Assembly: GCA_038380795.1 (NCBI GenBank)
Contig: CM076275.1
Location: 8,403,001-8,467,000, forward strand
Source of the DNA: Pyrocephalus nanus
Taxonomy: Eukaryota > Chordata > Aves > Passeriformes > Tyrannidae
Direction of reading: 5' to 3'
Length of the DNA stretch: 64,000 nt
Positions 11,901 through 23,800 of this stretch are shown here, one piece after another. The notes beneath the pieces were generated by a model that was not told the DNA's origin, searched no databases, and saw nothing but the letters and a program-made list of their open reading frames with translations. Each line of letters begins with the position of its first letter. Position 1 is the stretch's first letter. The position numbers and the translations under genes are program-made.

Positions 11901-14900
11901 AGACTGGCAACCCCTATGTGAAAGGTAGATTTACCTGGAAGGGATCTTTAGTGGCTTTCTAGGAAGACTTTAGGACTGAGTGGGTGGCTTAGCACTGACG
12001 CACTGGGGAGCCCCACAGAGACCTCTGATGTTTGGATTATAGAATGTCAAGCTTAATGTCAGGGAAGAACGATGAAGCTGTGGCTGAGATAAGTTTTCTG
12101 CCAGTCTCCTAAACTGCTGTGCCCAATGCATGCTTGCTTTCCCAGATCTGAACTGGTTCAATGTCCAGGATGCTAATGAAGCCTGGAAGCTCCTGAAACT
12201 GGGTCGGAAAAACCAGAGTTTTGCCAGCACCCACATGAACCAGAACTCCAGTCGCAGGTCTGAGGGCAAAGGGGGGCTGTTTAGGCAGAAATGCAATTTT
12301 GAGGGGCTTTTGAAGGTTATTTCGTTTTTTTAAAATATCTACTGTTTTCTTTACAGTCACAGTGTTTTCTCCATTCGGATTCTGCACTTGGAAAGAGGTG
12401 GCAGTGAAGTTGTTCCAAAAATCAGCGAGTAAGTTTTATGCTTTCTGGAATTTGGGGGTGTTCTCAGTGGATTCAACTTTCCTGTCTCTTCTGTTGAGGA
12501 CCTGGGGTATGGGAAATATCTTGCTAAAGGTCTTGTTGAAAGGAAAGAAGTAAACATTCCCAACCTTAAGTCTGGGAACTGACAGGAGTTTGAGGAGTAC
12601 TGCAAAACACAGCTTGAGGTAGTTCTCAGCCTTTTTGAATGAAGGTAAATGTGAGTAACCCTACCCTTAGAGCAGGAACATGCCTGTTCCTGGGATGGAG
12701 CTACCTGGAAATGAGTTGTCTCAGTACCTGGGAAATGGTTGTTTCATGACTGGCAAAGGATCTTTGAACTTGACACCACAAAGCTTGCTATGGTGTTACC
12801 TTGTGTAACACCTACACTTAGGGTACGCCCTTCCATCCAGCAACAGCCCAGGCACCCCAAAGGAGTGTTCTGTGCCCTTATGAGGAAGCTGGGAAGGTGA
12901 TTGCAGGGTGTCTGAATCGTAAACCTGGGTAGAACAGGACAAACCCAGCAGATTGTGTGAAAATCACTGTGTTTCTGCCAGGTTATCCCTGTGTGACCTG
13001 GCGGGGTCCGAGCGCTGCAAGGACCAGAAGAGCGGGGACCGAATGAAAGAAGCCAACAACATCAACACCTCCCTGCACACGCTGGGCCGCTGCATCGCCG
13101 CCCTCCGACAGAACCAGCAGTCCAGGTGAGCATCCAGAGCTCCAGAGGGAGGGTATGGTGAGGCTGTTCTGCTTTCCCAGCTCACCCCCCGTCTTTCCCC
13201 ACAGGACAAAGCAGATGGTGGTTCCATTTCGGGACAGCAAGTTGACCCGTGTGTTCCAGGGGTTCTTCACTGGGCGCGGGCGCTCCTGCATGATTGTCAA
13301 CATCAACCAGTGTGCGTCCACTTATGATGAGACTCTGTATGTAGCCAAGTTCTCAGCCATTGCCAGCCAGGTGAGCAGCACACACCAGGATCACAGCATG
13401 GTCAGGGTACATCCTGCTTCTGTGGTAATGGGCCCTTTTCCACAAGAAGAGGGAGGCAAAAGTCTTTCCTATGCTTCTCCAGTGGGTTATTTTACTCTGG
13501 AGTATTCCAGATTCTGCTAAACTGACAGGTTGCAGAGAAGGGCTGTGTTTAAAGATTTACAGAACTTTCAGGCTTTGCACACAGCAATGATGGTCTTTTC
13601 CTCTTCAGCTTGTTCAGGCGCCTCCCACAAAGCTGGGACTTCCATCCCTACAATCCATCATCAAAGAGCACAGTAGGAGAACCAGCCAGCAGGCAGAGGC
13701 AAAGGAAGAAGTGGACTCAGAAGAAGATGAAGACACTGAGGATGAGGGAGATGTCTCCATGTATGAGAAGAAGGTGATTAGTGATTTGTTTTACAGCCTT
13801 TATGGACGGAAGGGCAAGAAGATGACTGTTAGTTTGACCTGGGAGGTGGGACTGCAGCTTGGCAATATGCCAAGAGAGGTGACAGAGAACCTCAGAAGGC
13901 TATAGGACCTAGGAAATTGGGAATCTATGACAAAAATATTTCATAGTTGGCCTAAACCTGACACACACGCTTAATTTGGGAACACTGTCATCTGTGGAAT
14001 AGTGACAGTAAGAGTGGGGGTGCAAACCTGAAATCTAGAGATCAGAAAACATGCAGAACAGGTGGCTAAAATGAGGAAAAACAATCAACTTCCTAGATAC
14101 TCAGGCAGCTGGGATAGATGGAAGACACACACCTACAGAGACTTGAGCTGTCATGTGCCAAGGTAGCAAACCCTGGCAACTTCTCTTTCCAAGTGACTAA
14201 AATAATCTTAAATCTAGATCACTGCAGCCTGCAGACACATGATCACTTAGTTAATTCCAGGTTTTAACTCTGTTGTGCAGTGTGGGCAGTGGAGCTGTGT
14301 CCTTCTTGCAGGACTTGTTGCGTGCAGCAGAAGCTGCGCGAGAGCTGCTGGTGCAGGAGCGGCTGAAGAAGCTGCAGCTCGAGATGCGCCTGCGTGAGGA
14401 GATCTGCAACGAGATGATGGAGTACATGCAACAGAAGGAACAGTGGTGGAGGTACAGCCTGTGCTGATCCCCCTCCCTCTGCTCAAGCTGAGCTGCAGCA
14501 CCCAGAACCACCACACCCTGACATGGAGTTGTTTGTTCTCTTTGTAGCCAACATGTGGATGCTCAGAGGGAGCAGCTGGAGGAACTGTATGAGGAAAAAC
14601 TGACTATCCTGAAGGAGTTATTGACCGACCATTACCAGGAGAAGATCCAGGTTTGTTCAGGGCAATGAAATAACATCAGGGAAAGGGCAGTGGGTTGGGA
14701 GAGGACTCAGGGTACTTGAGTCCAGGACAATGCTTATGCAAACTGAAAGATGATGTTTTTTGAGGTATTTTTTTTGTGATATTATTTGATTGCTTGATCC
14801 ACAGTTTTTGCTTCTTGTCTCTTCTTTTACATAGTTCACTAGGCTTCCTAATCTTCAGCAACTTAGTCTGGGAGCTAACATGCAATCATCCTGATTCCTC

Positions 14901-17482
14901 CATGTATTCAACATGATTTTCTTCCCAACTTACTCTTTTCACTAGAGGCTTGCTTTGCACTCTTAAGGTTCACATCAGTTGTGTGAATTTCTCTTCTTGC
15001 TCTTAGTTGTGATGATGGGTATGGGCCTATCTGTTTTTCATGCCATGGCATTGGAGTGGCCTCTGGCACTTGTTGCAGACCTCTTGGAAGATGCCAACTC
15101 TCAAAAAAATCCCTTTTCTTTAGAGGCTGTAAAAAAGTTGTTCAGGCTCCCAGGAAGTGAGTTTACTGTGCTCACTTAAAGGCTGGGTCCAATGTGTGAA
15201 GTGTGGGATTGAGAAAGTCTCCAGGAAGACACAGAAAGTTTCAGAAAAGTTGTGGTAAGAAAATCTTGTTGAATATTTGAACAAATTTCCTTTCTAAGGA
15301 GCGTGATGAGGAGATTTTAGAGCTCCAAGCTACTCTGCGGGAGACCAAAGAAAAACTGGAAAGTCTGGATACGAAGGAAAAGGACACAGAGCAAGGCTTA
15401 CGTCGATCCAAGCGAGTGGCCTCCTCCTCATCTGCTGTGCAGGAGCTGGCAGATACCAAAGCCAGACTGGAGCAGTGTCAAAGGGAGTTACATACCACGA
15501 CTGCAGGTATGGCAGCGATGTTGTGCTGGTTCTGAGCTGTGCCTGAGAGATCCTTGTACAGGGTTAGAGAAACTTTCTTCAGAGTACACTGGATGCAGAC
15601 ACCCTGAAACCATTATTCTGAGCTGTAGATAACAGGGATTTTGTGCTGGATGGGCAGTGTTTCTCTTCATTTTCACTTGAAAATGGACTTTAGGATAATC
15701 TCCCTGTTCAAATTCTCAAGTCCCTTTGTGTAACTGAAAGGGAGAAGCCTGGAATGTTTGTGCAAGTCTGTACAATCTCAAAGCTCTTCTTGGCTTGCCT
15801 GTGGCAGCTTGTCTCAAGGCAAGTCCTGAACTTCAGGAATACTGAAAGCTGATGAACGTCCTGTTGCTCACTACTTTTTGTCTGTTCCTAGAGTTGCACA
15901 GGTACCAGAAATTAGTGGAGCCACCTCCCTCTGCCAGACCCATTACTATGGACGTAGACAGGAAGCTGGAGGATGGACAGAAGGTAACTCCAACTGTGTT
16001 ACAGAAAGGAACACTTGCAGGGAAAGGTGGTTGCCTGTATAAACATGTTTGGGGCTGCTGTTTCCAGGTTTTTAAATAGGTGGTTGAAGTTGAAATGGGC
16101 TTGTTGAATTTACTGGAGATGTTGATGGTTGTGGTATCTGTGATCTCAGTGTATCTCACGCAGATGGGATCCTCCCTCAGTGCTGCATGTCTGAATTACC
16201 TTGGAGCTGCTTTGTTTGCAGAGCAGTGCCAAACCCACCTGTTTTGAATCTCTCTCCTGCAGAATGTCAGGTTGCTGCGTTCAGAGCTACAAAAAATTGG
16301 GGAGTCTCTCCAGTCTGCAGAGCGAGCGTGCTGCCACAGCACAGGAGCAGGGAAGCTCCGAGAAGCCCTCTGCACATGTGATGACATTCTGGCCAGACAG
16401 GTAACGTGTCTGTTTTGTTGGGGGTTGCACGGAGGGGGGTGTTTAGTCAGAGTAACGTCAGTTCTACACTGCAAATAAAAATCACTTATTTGCTAGTGCA
16501 TACTATTACATGAAGGAACTAGATTGCTGATTTTTCAATTGCACATTTAACTCTCCAAAGGAGACCCAAATAGTTCCTGTTAACTGCCAGCCTGTACCTA
16601 AAGGGGGGGAATTTAGAGTCCTCATTTCCTTATCCACTCGATCACAGTTGCTACGTGGCAGCGTATCTGCAGCAGGATGGAGTCAGTTTTGTCCCAGCCC
16701 TACTGTTCCTATTTGTTATTGACCTTCTCACTGTTGACAGTAGAAACTTTGAAGCATGGCCTTGTTTAGTAGAACAGTGAATGAATTTTTGCAAAAGGCA
16801 GTTTATCCTTCATAGTAACCAGGGAGTTAGACAACTTGTCACAGTACCTGAAGGGAGCCTACAAGACAGATGGAGAGGGACTTTTTACAAGAGCATGGAG
16901 TGGCAGGACAAGGGGGAATGGCTTCAAACTGACAGAGATTAGGTTTAGATCAGATATTAGCAAAAAATTCTTTACCTGTGAAGGTGTTGAGGCCCTGGCA
17001 GAGGTTGCCCAGAGTTTTGTGGATGCTCTACCCCTGCAAGTATTTAAGGCCAGGTTGGACCAGGTTTGTAGGAACCTGATCCAGTAAAAGGTGTCCCTGT
17101 CCGCAGCAGAGGGGTTGGAATGAGATGATCTTTAAGATCCCTACCAACCCAGATCTATGATATCTATATTTTTTATATAAATATATATATATTGCCTTCC
17201 TTTCCTCAGGACCAGACCCTGGCAGAACTGCAGAACAACATGATGCTGGTCAAGCTGGACCTGCGGAAGAAGGCGGCCTGCATTGCCGAGCAGTACCACA
17301 CAGTGCAGAAGCTCCAGGCTCCTCCAACATCCACCCTCAAGAAACGCTTCTGTGCCAACAGGGAAAACCTACAACCTAATCAGCCCCCTGGTAAAAAGCC
17401 CTTCCTGCACAACCTCCTGACACGTTCAGCCACCCGTTCTGCTGCTGCCAGAGGGTGGCAACTTCGTTCAGTTGCTCTATGA
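8956..17482 (+). CDS. KIF20A: KIF20A (kinesin-6, MKLP2), complete
   Basis: KIF20A is a plus-end-directed kinesin-6 of the anaphase central spindle, needed to relocate the chromosomal passenger complex and for cytokinesis. Eighteen coding exons give 883 codons plus stop (human is 890): 8956-9111, 9590-9679, 9795-9914, 10368-10506, 10595-10782, 10873-11017, 11724-11924, 12146-12257, 12357-12428, 12982-13125, 13205-13370, 13609-13773, 14312-14451, 14548-14650, 15299-15506, 15892-15983, 16263-16400 and 17210-17482. All junctions are GT-AG and in phase. The motor spans about residues 62-511: KVYLRVRP, P-loop GITNSGKT at 157-164, switch I NQNSSRSH at 378-385 and switch II DLAGSE at 413-418. A large kinesin-6 insertion lies in exons 5-7. 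The acidic neck (about 530-566) is followed by a coiled-coil stalk (exons 13-17) and a short basic tail. All nucleotide-binding residues are intact. Confidence 0.97.
9590..13370 (+). other. KIF20A: KIF20A motor-domain exons
   Basis: These ten coding exons, with introns, encode the kinesin motor. The exon at 10368-10506 holds the ATP-binding P-loop. Exons 10595-10782, 10873-11017 and the first part of 11724-11924 hold the long family-specific insertion (LPRSLATIFNSV, then a Ser-rich stretch with FDSGVAGLSSSSQ). The switch I codons are split by the intron at 12258-12356, where the Ser codon is AG|T. Switch II opens the exon at 12982-13125. PFRDSKLTRVFQGFFTGRGR lies in 13205-13370. Kinesin-6 motors keep these motifs despite the insertion, so this should be an active ATPase. 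Confidence 0.93.
16800..17158 (+). mobile_element. CR1 LINE fragment, sense, in the last KIF20A intron
   Basis: This is a sense-oriented CR1 3' region. Landmarks are CAGTACCTGAAGGGAGCCTA, the TTTTTACAAGAGCATGGAGT block, GACAAGGGGGAATGGCTTCA, GAGGTTGCCCAGAG, AGGCCAGGTTGGACCAGG and a final GAGATGATCTTTAAGATCCC. It is 5' truncated and has no functional frame. Its 3' end lies only about 50 bp before the acceptor of the last KIF20A exon. Confidence 0.92.
17166..17192. repeat. AT-rich microsatellite
   Basis: A short run of T followed by alternating TA/AT lies between the CR1 end and the pyrimidine tract of the final KIF20A acceptor. Such tracts often form from the simple-sequence tail of a retroposon. 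Confidence 0.75.
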
Positions 17483-17568
17483 CTTTTCAGAAAGAGATCC
17501 CTGTGCTTCTGTTACTGGAACAGGTGGCAAATCCAATATAATGGCATCTGGTTTTCATTGTGCGCTTG

Positions 17569-17574
17569 TTTATT
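17569..17574 (-). terminator. SFXN1 polyadenylation signal AATAAA
   Basis: TTTATT on the plus strand is AATAAA on the minus strand. It lies about 270 bp past the SFXN1 stop codon and is the first canonical signal I find there. Confidence 0.6.
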
Positions 17575-17623
17575 GTTATTGTAGCTGCTTGAGAGCTTAT
17601 GTAAACATTTCTGGGTATGTATC

Positions 17624-17629
17624 GATAAA
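17624..17629 (+). terminator. Candidate KIF20A polyadenylation signal GATAAA
   Basis: No plus-strand AATAAA or ATTAAA is seen in the 357 bp after the KIF20A stop. GATAAA, a known variant, lies 142 bp downstream and is followed by T-rich sequence. AATATA near 17537 and TATAAA near 17703 are alternatives. Confidence 0.4.
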
Positions 17630-17839
17630 CTTTTAATCAATACCAAAGTGGACAAAGTGACCTTTTGTAATTTAAACACTACACTGAGGAAAGTCCTTAA
17701 CTATAAAATAACGCAGACGATCAAACTTGTTTAACAAACAGACAAGTTAAAGGTGAGTTGTCATCTTCAACTATGTTGGCACACAATTCAAAAATAAGTT
17801 CACAAGTTCCTCCTTGAAAGATATTTTGCCTTCCTTGAA

Positions 17840-20800
17840 TTATAATCCTTTATTAAAGTATACACGTTCTAGGCCGGGGCTGTTCTCTCGGATCTGGGCT
17901 TGCAATTCTGGCTCCAAACGCGATACCGACATAGAACTGAGCAAAAGAAACGGAAAATGGTTACATAAAACAAGCACTTGAGGGTAAAATAAGATGGACG
18001 ATGCATCTGGTTAAACTTCCTGGACTGTGAAAGAGTTTTCAGATATTTTTATATGTCTTATAAAGGAAGCAAACCAGACCCGGGGCAAATGAATCCCTGC
18101 TCAAACAGCAGTAAGTCTACAGAGACAGGAAATGGTGTTAGGATCCACTTGCTCAAGATTGTTGCTGGCAATAGAAACTTACCTTCCTAAAGGTGTTTTT
18201 ATTAAATAGAATGTATTTGCCTATTTAACTTACTACCTGCTTTTATTCAGTTGAATAAAAGGTTTATTTTTATGAGAGCCAGTTCACAGTAAAGTGAATT
18301 AAGCTGCCAGGTCATTTGAACAGCTGCAATTTCCTGAACACAGTTCAAGGTCTTCCTCTGAACTGGAGGGCCCTGGCTAAAATCAAGACCTGTACCACGT
18401 GTGCTAGGCTGGTTTGTCAAGTCATCTCCAGGTAGCCTAGTGACACTTGTTTACCCCAGCTCTCTGTCCTAGGCCAAGCAGGGAAACAGATGGTGTCAGA
18501 TGGCTTTGTTGTAATCAAACAATTGCATCTGATGAGAACTGGGTATTGTTTTCTGGAAGTCAAAGCTACCTTAGTTGTTCAGTGTTTTTTTTGGTGTTTT
18601 TTTTTTTTTTTTTTTTAAGGGATTCAGCTCCAGCTTGGATTGTTTAAGTTACATATGGCAACCTGTTTAGACAACCATTGTTAATATGAGGGACAGCTCA
18701 GTTGAATTTAAGGCCCTGTCCACACTACATGCCAAATTGAGCTAAGTTCATTTGTAAATAACTCATTCAGGCTTCATAATTATTTCAGCTAGAAACAATT
18801 TTCACTATAACACAATATTCAATACTGAGCTATTTTTGTATTGATAAAAAAGTCTTTCTCAAGAAATATTAATCAAATTACAAATAAGCACAGATAGTCC
18901 AATGATGTTCTGTATAACTAGAAGTTTCCAGCTGAAAATAAAATGGGCTCTGACTGTATTTAATGCATCTGTAACCTTCCCGGACAGGAATATATTGTAT
19001 AAATCTCATCTTGAGCTGCTAGGAGTTTGTAAACAACTATTATATATTACTGATGAGTAACATAGGTATTACTTTTCTGTATATTCCCTTGTTTATCACC
19101 TTTGTTATATGGGAAATAAAACTGTGTGCTTGACCAGGCAATAACCACTCGTTTCTTTCTGTGCATGGATCTGGGGTGTAACATGAAAGTGAGAATAATA
19201 ACAGCAGTACCCACCTTTTCTGAGGAAACAGTGCACAACACAGGGGAGTTGCAAACACAAGACTAGAGGAGACAAAAATGTGATTACAATATTTAGGGTG
19301 CTAAAAGAGACTTCACAGCAAATTAAACTCTCTATTAACCAAATGTTTCAAGAATTCATCAGCCTCCAGGATTAGACTCCACTGACTTTATGTAGGGAGC
19401 AGCAAATCAAGCTGCTACGTGCCTTTTTTTGCCACTCCTTTTCCTCCTCCCTCTGCTTTCCTTGGCAGCTTCTTCCTTGCTAATGGCTTTTTTGTTGTTA
19501 ACATGGTATTATCAGTTACAGAGATGGAAGTGAAGTAACTGCTGCAGCCTCATTAACCCTCTCAACCTTTTTTTCGTTGAACAAAGTGCAGATATTGCTA
19601 CTTTCTCAAAAAACTTACAAGTTTTTTAAACAGCAGACCCAACCCAAAGAAATCACTTACCAGACTCCAACTAATCCAACTTGAATGGGAGCACTCAGCC
19701 AAGGATATCTCTGTTGAACATAAACCACACACAGTGAGTATGGTATCTTATCTTCCTTCCCCCCTTCTGGAATTCTTGTTTTCTAAGAGACACACTGCAC
19801 CTAAAAGACCCCGGGACATGAAGGCAAACCCACAGCCAGTGTACCTTAAAGCTGAGCTCCAGTTTGAGAGCCAAAACCCTTTGAAAAGAACGAAATTCCC
19901 AGTGAAAACAATATACATTGTGATCCTGAGTACATGCCCCTTAGAAACTCCAACAGGTCATTGATTTAGGATGTGATCCTGAGCCCCAGGGCCTTCTGTT
20001 TGAGTCACACAAGCCCACAGTGGCAGGACATCTGAAATTTGCCATGGTGATACCACGTCTCTGAAGAGCTCACTGAATTTTGCCCAGGCATTCCAAGGAA
20101 GAGCTTGGCCTGGTTATGGCTCCTTTGGTGACATCAGATGGTTCTAATGTGCAACTGGAACCACCAGCCATAAACAAGGGAGATGTCAAGGAAAAGGTAA
20201 GTCTGCCTCTCTTAGTCTTTTGTCCTGTCATATGATTTCCCTTAATGTGTAGGAACTCGTCCCTGCAGCAACACTCCAGTTCTGCAAGAGTTCACCTTTA
20301 ACTGAAAGAAAAAAGGGCTGAAGGATCGGGGAAACATAGCTGAGAAAGGAACTAACAACTATGGATGCATTTTTAGTATAATCTTCATTACTGTAACTTT
20401 TGCAGAACTTGAATATATGCCAAGAAATATAGCTTTTTTTTGCAGGCTTTTAAAATCCACTCCCCCACATGTTAGAATTTTAGTTGAAATTCATTACTCG
20501 TGAAGCAAACCCAGATCTGTTCAATGGACACTGCCGGGACACCACAAGCAGTGTCTAAAAGCAGGACATAACACAGCTGCCATGAAAACACAAAGGGGAG
20601 TTTAAAACAAAACAGCTCATGAGTTAAAAATCACATGATGCAGTGGATGATGTTTTCAATGAAGATGTTTGTTTCTGCAAGAAGCATTTCTCAAGATACA
20701 GAAGTTAGAGGGGAAGCTGGTGAACAAAAGCTGGGCACTAGTTGAGAGTAGAAATGGACAAAGGAGATGTAGAAAGCTCAGGGGGACAAAGCTGGGGACT

Positions 20801-23800
20801 GAGGAAGGTCACAGCAGCTGAGGAGGCAGAGAAAACAAGCCTGTTTGGAATAAACTTTCTCCAGGGCCTGAGGGAGAAGAAATGATGTAGAAGACTGCTT
20901 CTCGTTTATTATTTTTTTTTCCTGGAGTCAATCTCTAATCCAGAAATGAGTGTGGGAAGAACTGTGAAATTCAGCAATAACCTGCAACAGATAACAAATG
21001 GGAACAGGGAGAGCAGGAAGGGTAAAGAGTGAAGGCAGCAGAGCTTTGCTGTTCTGGAATTCCCTAAACACCTTCATTTGACTCTCAGCTAATTCACCCA
21101 AAATTCTTTACATTTTATACACCGGGAGAGTCCATGACAAGAGATGTGAACACAAACTCATTTGTCTACTGCAAATGACTTCTGTCTCTGAGAAGGAAAG
21201 GAGAGGGATGCTACATGTTGCAGTGGGAATGTGGGACCTAAAATACGTTAACAGAAAAGCCCCAAGTATAATTTTATAACTGAAAAGGCTGTTGGAAGGT
21301 GCCATGCGAGGAATAGATGGCTTCATGCCTTTGTCAGAGTCGGTCATTGATCTGAAAGAGGTGTTGTCTAGTACAGACTCTATAGACAACATCTAGTTCA
21401 TGTGCTGGAACAGTTTTTGCCAACTTGATCTGAGTTACAGCCTTGCTTTTTCCAGAATGTTACCAGACTGCACTAATCAAAAAAGATGATGAGGAAAAAC
21501 TCTTAACACTGTGAGATCAATATTAAGAACTGGACTTGTCCAGGAAACAAAGCAATAAAACAAAACTCAAATGCAGGCTGCACACCTCTACAAAGAGATG
21601 AAATGCAGAAGCACACGATAGACAGCAGAAGAACTGACTGTGTTAAAGAACTATCCTTTAACTCCGGAAGAAGGCACCTCCCAATGAATTAGGATCTGAT
21701 TTCCAGATGTTTTTATGACATTTTAGTGGTTAGTGCAAACAGAGAAAACGGAGAAATGATAATTAAGCAAACAAAAGCCTTAAGGAGAATCATCTTTTTT
21801 CTAACTGTTTCCTTTCATTGTTGGATCTAAATATCTGCCAGCTTTCCCAGGCCAGCTCTGCCTGTTTTCAAAAAAATAAATAAATGAAATGACAGTGAAA
21901 TTAGGAATGTATGGAAGACTGCAGGGCATAAAACAGTCAAGAACAATGCTTGAAAAAAAAGCTCTCTGTTCTGGTTTTGTAACAGTTTTGTAACAGCTGC
22001 AGACTAAGAGACCCCAAAGAACTTATTTTAAAGAAATATGAGGAAATTTCTGGAAAAACTTGGATGTTAATACAGTATGCAGAACAGGAGAGAAATGAAG
22101 CTGAGCTGTAAGAGTAATAACAGAAACTAAAACTTTAGTGTTTGAGTTTTCGTAAGTTTTTATGGGAAAAACCAATTTCTTTCCTTAGGAGAAAAGTTAC
22201 TTGTAAGTAAAGTCTATAAATCCTGTGCCTCAGAGCAAGGTTGTTTACGGATCCTCCTGCTGCAGCAGGTAAAATGCCTCAGTTTTACAAAGAGCCAGTC
22301 AGGTGTATGTCAGTAGGGATCATGAAAATAGACATTATGCAGCCTAATCAACTACTACAACACTGCATAATCACCTAAAAGGGCCCCAGAGCTGCTGCTG
22401 AAACCTACAGCAAAATCAGATGTACATATAAAAATACTCTTTCAAATCAGACATAATTAGATGCTTTTTGAAGCAGTAAGTACGTGCTTGTGTTCTAAAA
22501 CTATTCTTGAGTCCCTTTCTAGCAATAACTTTGGGGAATATTGTTAATTCACACCAATGTGCAAAACACTCTGGGAATGTGGGGGATGAATAGTGCTACA
22601 TGACCTCCATCTCATTTCAAACATCAGAGGATGACAGGCTGCTATTACAGACCAGCATTCAGGGAACATTTCCTTCTGTCTGACTGCAGACCATCGTTCC
22701 ATTTTTTTTTTAATCATTTCACAACCATTTGCCTATTTTCTGGCCTTGTGTGTTGCTTAATAGGCTTTGGCAAGCATTCAGGAATTATTTCCAAGGGTGG
22801 TAGTGTGCAAAGCAAAGGCCAAGGACAGTGAGTTAGAAAAGCGTTGCGGGGATGGTGTTGGGAGTGCTGTGAATGGGATGGTGCTTCTGGAACCTCAAGA
22901 GGACATGCAGAAGCTGTTTGTTAAAAGTACAGCTCATTCCTTAGTGGTTTAATACTAATTTCTACCAAGTGTTACCACTGACTACCTGCAGAGCAGTGTT
23001 TCACCTCAACTCACAGTCTCTGAGGCTGAGGGAGAGCAACAGGTGAGCATAAACGGTCATGATGGTACCAAAGACCACCGAGTAGTCACTGAAGAAATCG
23101 CTCATTTTTGCTGATCTGAAAAATTCACAACACCCTTATATTGATTATGGTACACAAAACCAACAGATATTTGCCTCCAAACCCTGAGGATTGCTGCAAC
23201 TTCTTCACAATGTTATGTGTTTGCCAGCTGAACTGATAACATTAATTGATGGACACCTTCCACCCCACCAGGTTGCTCCAAGCCCCGTCCAACCCGGCCT
23301 TCAGCACTTCCAGGGACGGGGCATCCACAGCTTCCCTGGGCAACTTGTTCCTCTTTTATATCTACAGAAGCACTTTCAAATGGTGTGTTTATGTAATCTC
23401 ACTTCACAGGTAAAAGGAAGCACAGAAATAGTAAGAGATATAATTTACACATTTTAGAAAGCTTTACCTTAGACAAACAAAGCAGACAACCTCCCCTGCT
23501 TGTCCTCCCAGTCCCCTCACAGAAACCACTTTTCCAAGGGAGGGTCTGAAGATTCAGACCATGGTTTTTTTCCAAACTTTTTCTAACAGGAAGGAGACAG
23601 ATTCTCTTAAGCTTGTTGGGTGGGTTTCACAGGCAGAGACTTTGCCTGGAGCTACAACAGTAATTAAATCACTGGTATCAGCTGGTGAATATGAAACTCA
23701 CTTTACTGGTAAAAAATGAAAGAGCTCCTCCTCTGAATATTATTTCTCTTGTGTTAGACAATCCTATGACTCATTTCATTATTGTTCTTTACTCTCTCAT

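Larger units (their letters stand above)
9112..17209 (+). other. KIF20A introns (stretches over 300 bp without coding sequence)
   Basis: Introns longer than 300 bp are 9112-9589, 9915-10367, 11018-11723, 12429-12981, 13774-14311, 14651-15298, 15507-15891 and 16401-17209. Only the last holds a recognisable repeat, a CR1. The others show no repeat family, RNA gene or extra exon that I can support. Confidence 0.75.
13609..17482 (+). other. KIF20A: KIF20A stalk and tail exons
   Basis: Seven exons encode the acidic neck (EEVDSEEDEDTEDEGD), a coiled coil (LQLEMRLREEICNEMMEYMQ and later segments) and the conserved C-terminal block with SLQSAERACCHSTGAGKLRE and DQTLAELQNNMMLVKLDLRK. The last exon (17210-17482) contains PPGKKPFLHNLLTRSATRS and stops soon after. 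The human protein has a longer, more basic end by my recollection. The tail is the least conserved part of the family. Confidence 0.9.
17483..17839. other. Convergent KIF20A-SFXN1 intergenic segment (both 3' UTRs)
   Basis: Only 357 bp separate the KIF20A stop from the SFXN1 stop on the other strand. No coding frame is present. The best hexamers put SFXN1 cleavage left of 17569 and KIF20A cleavage right of 17629, so the two 3' UTRs should overlap. Confidence 0.8.
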
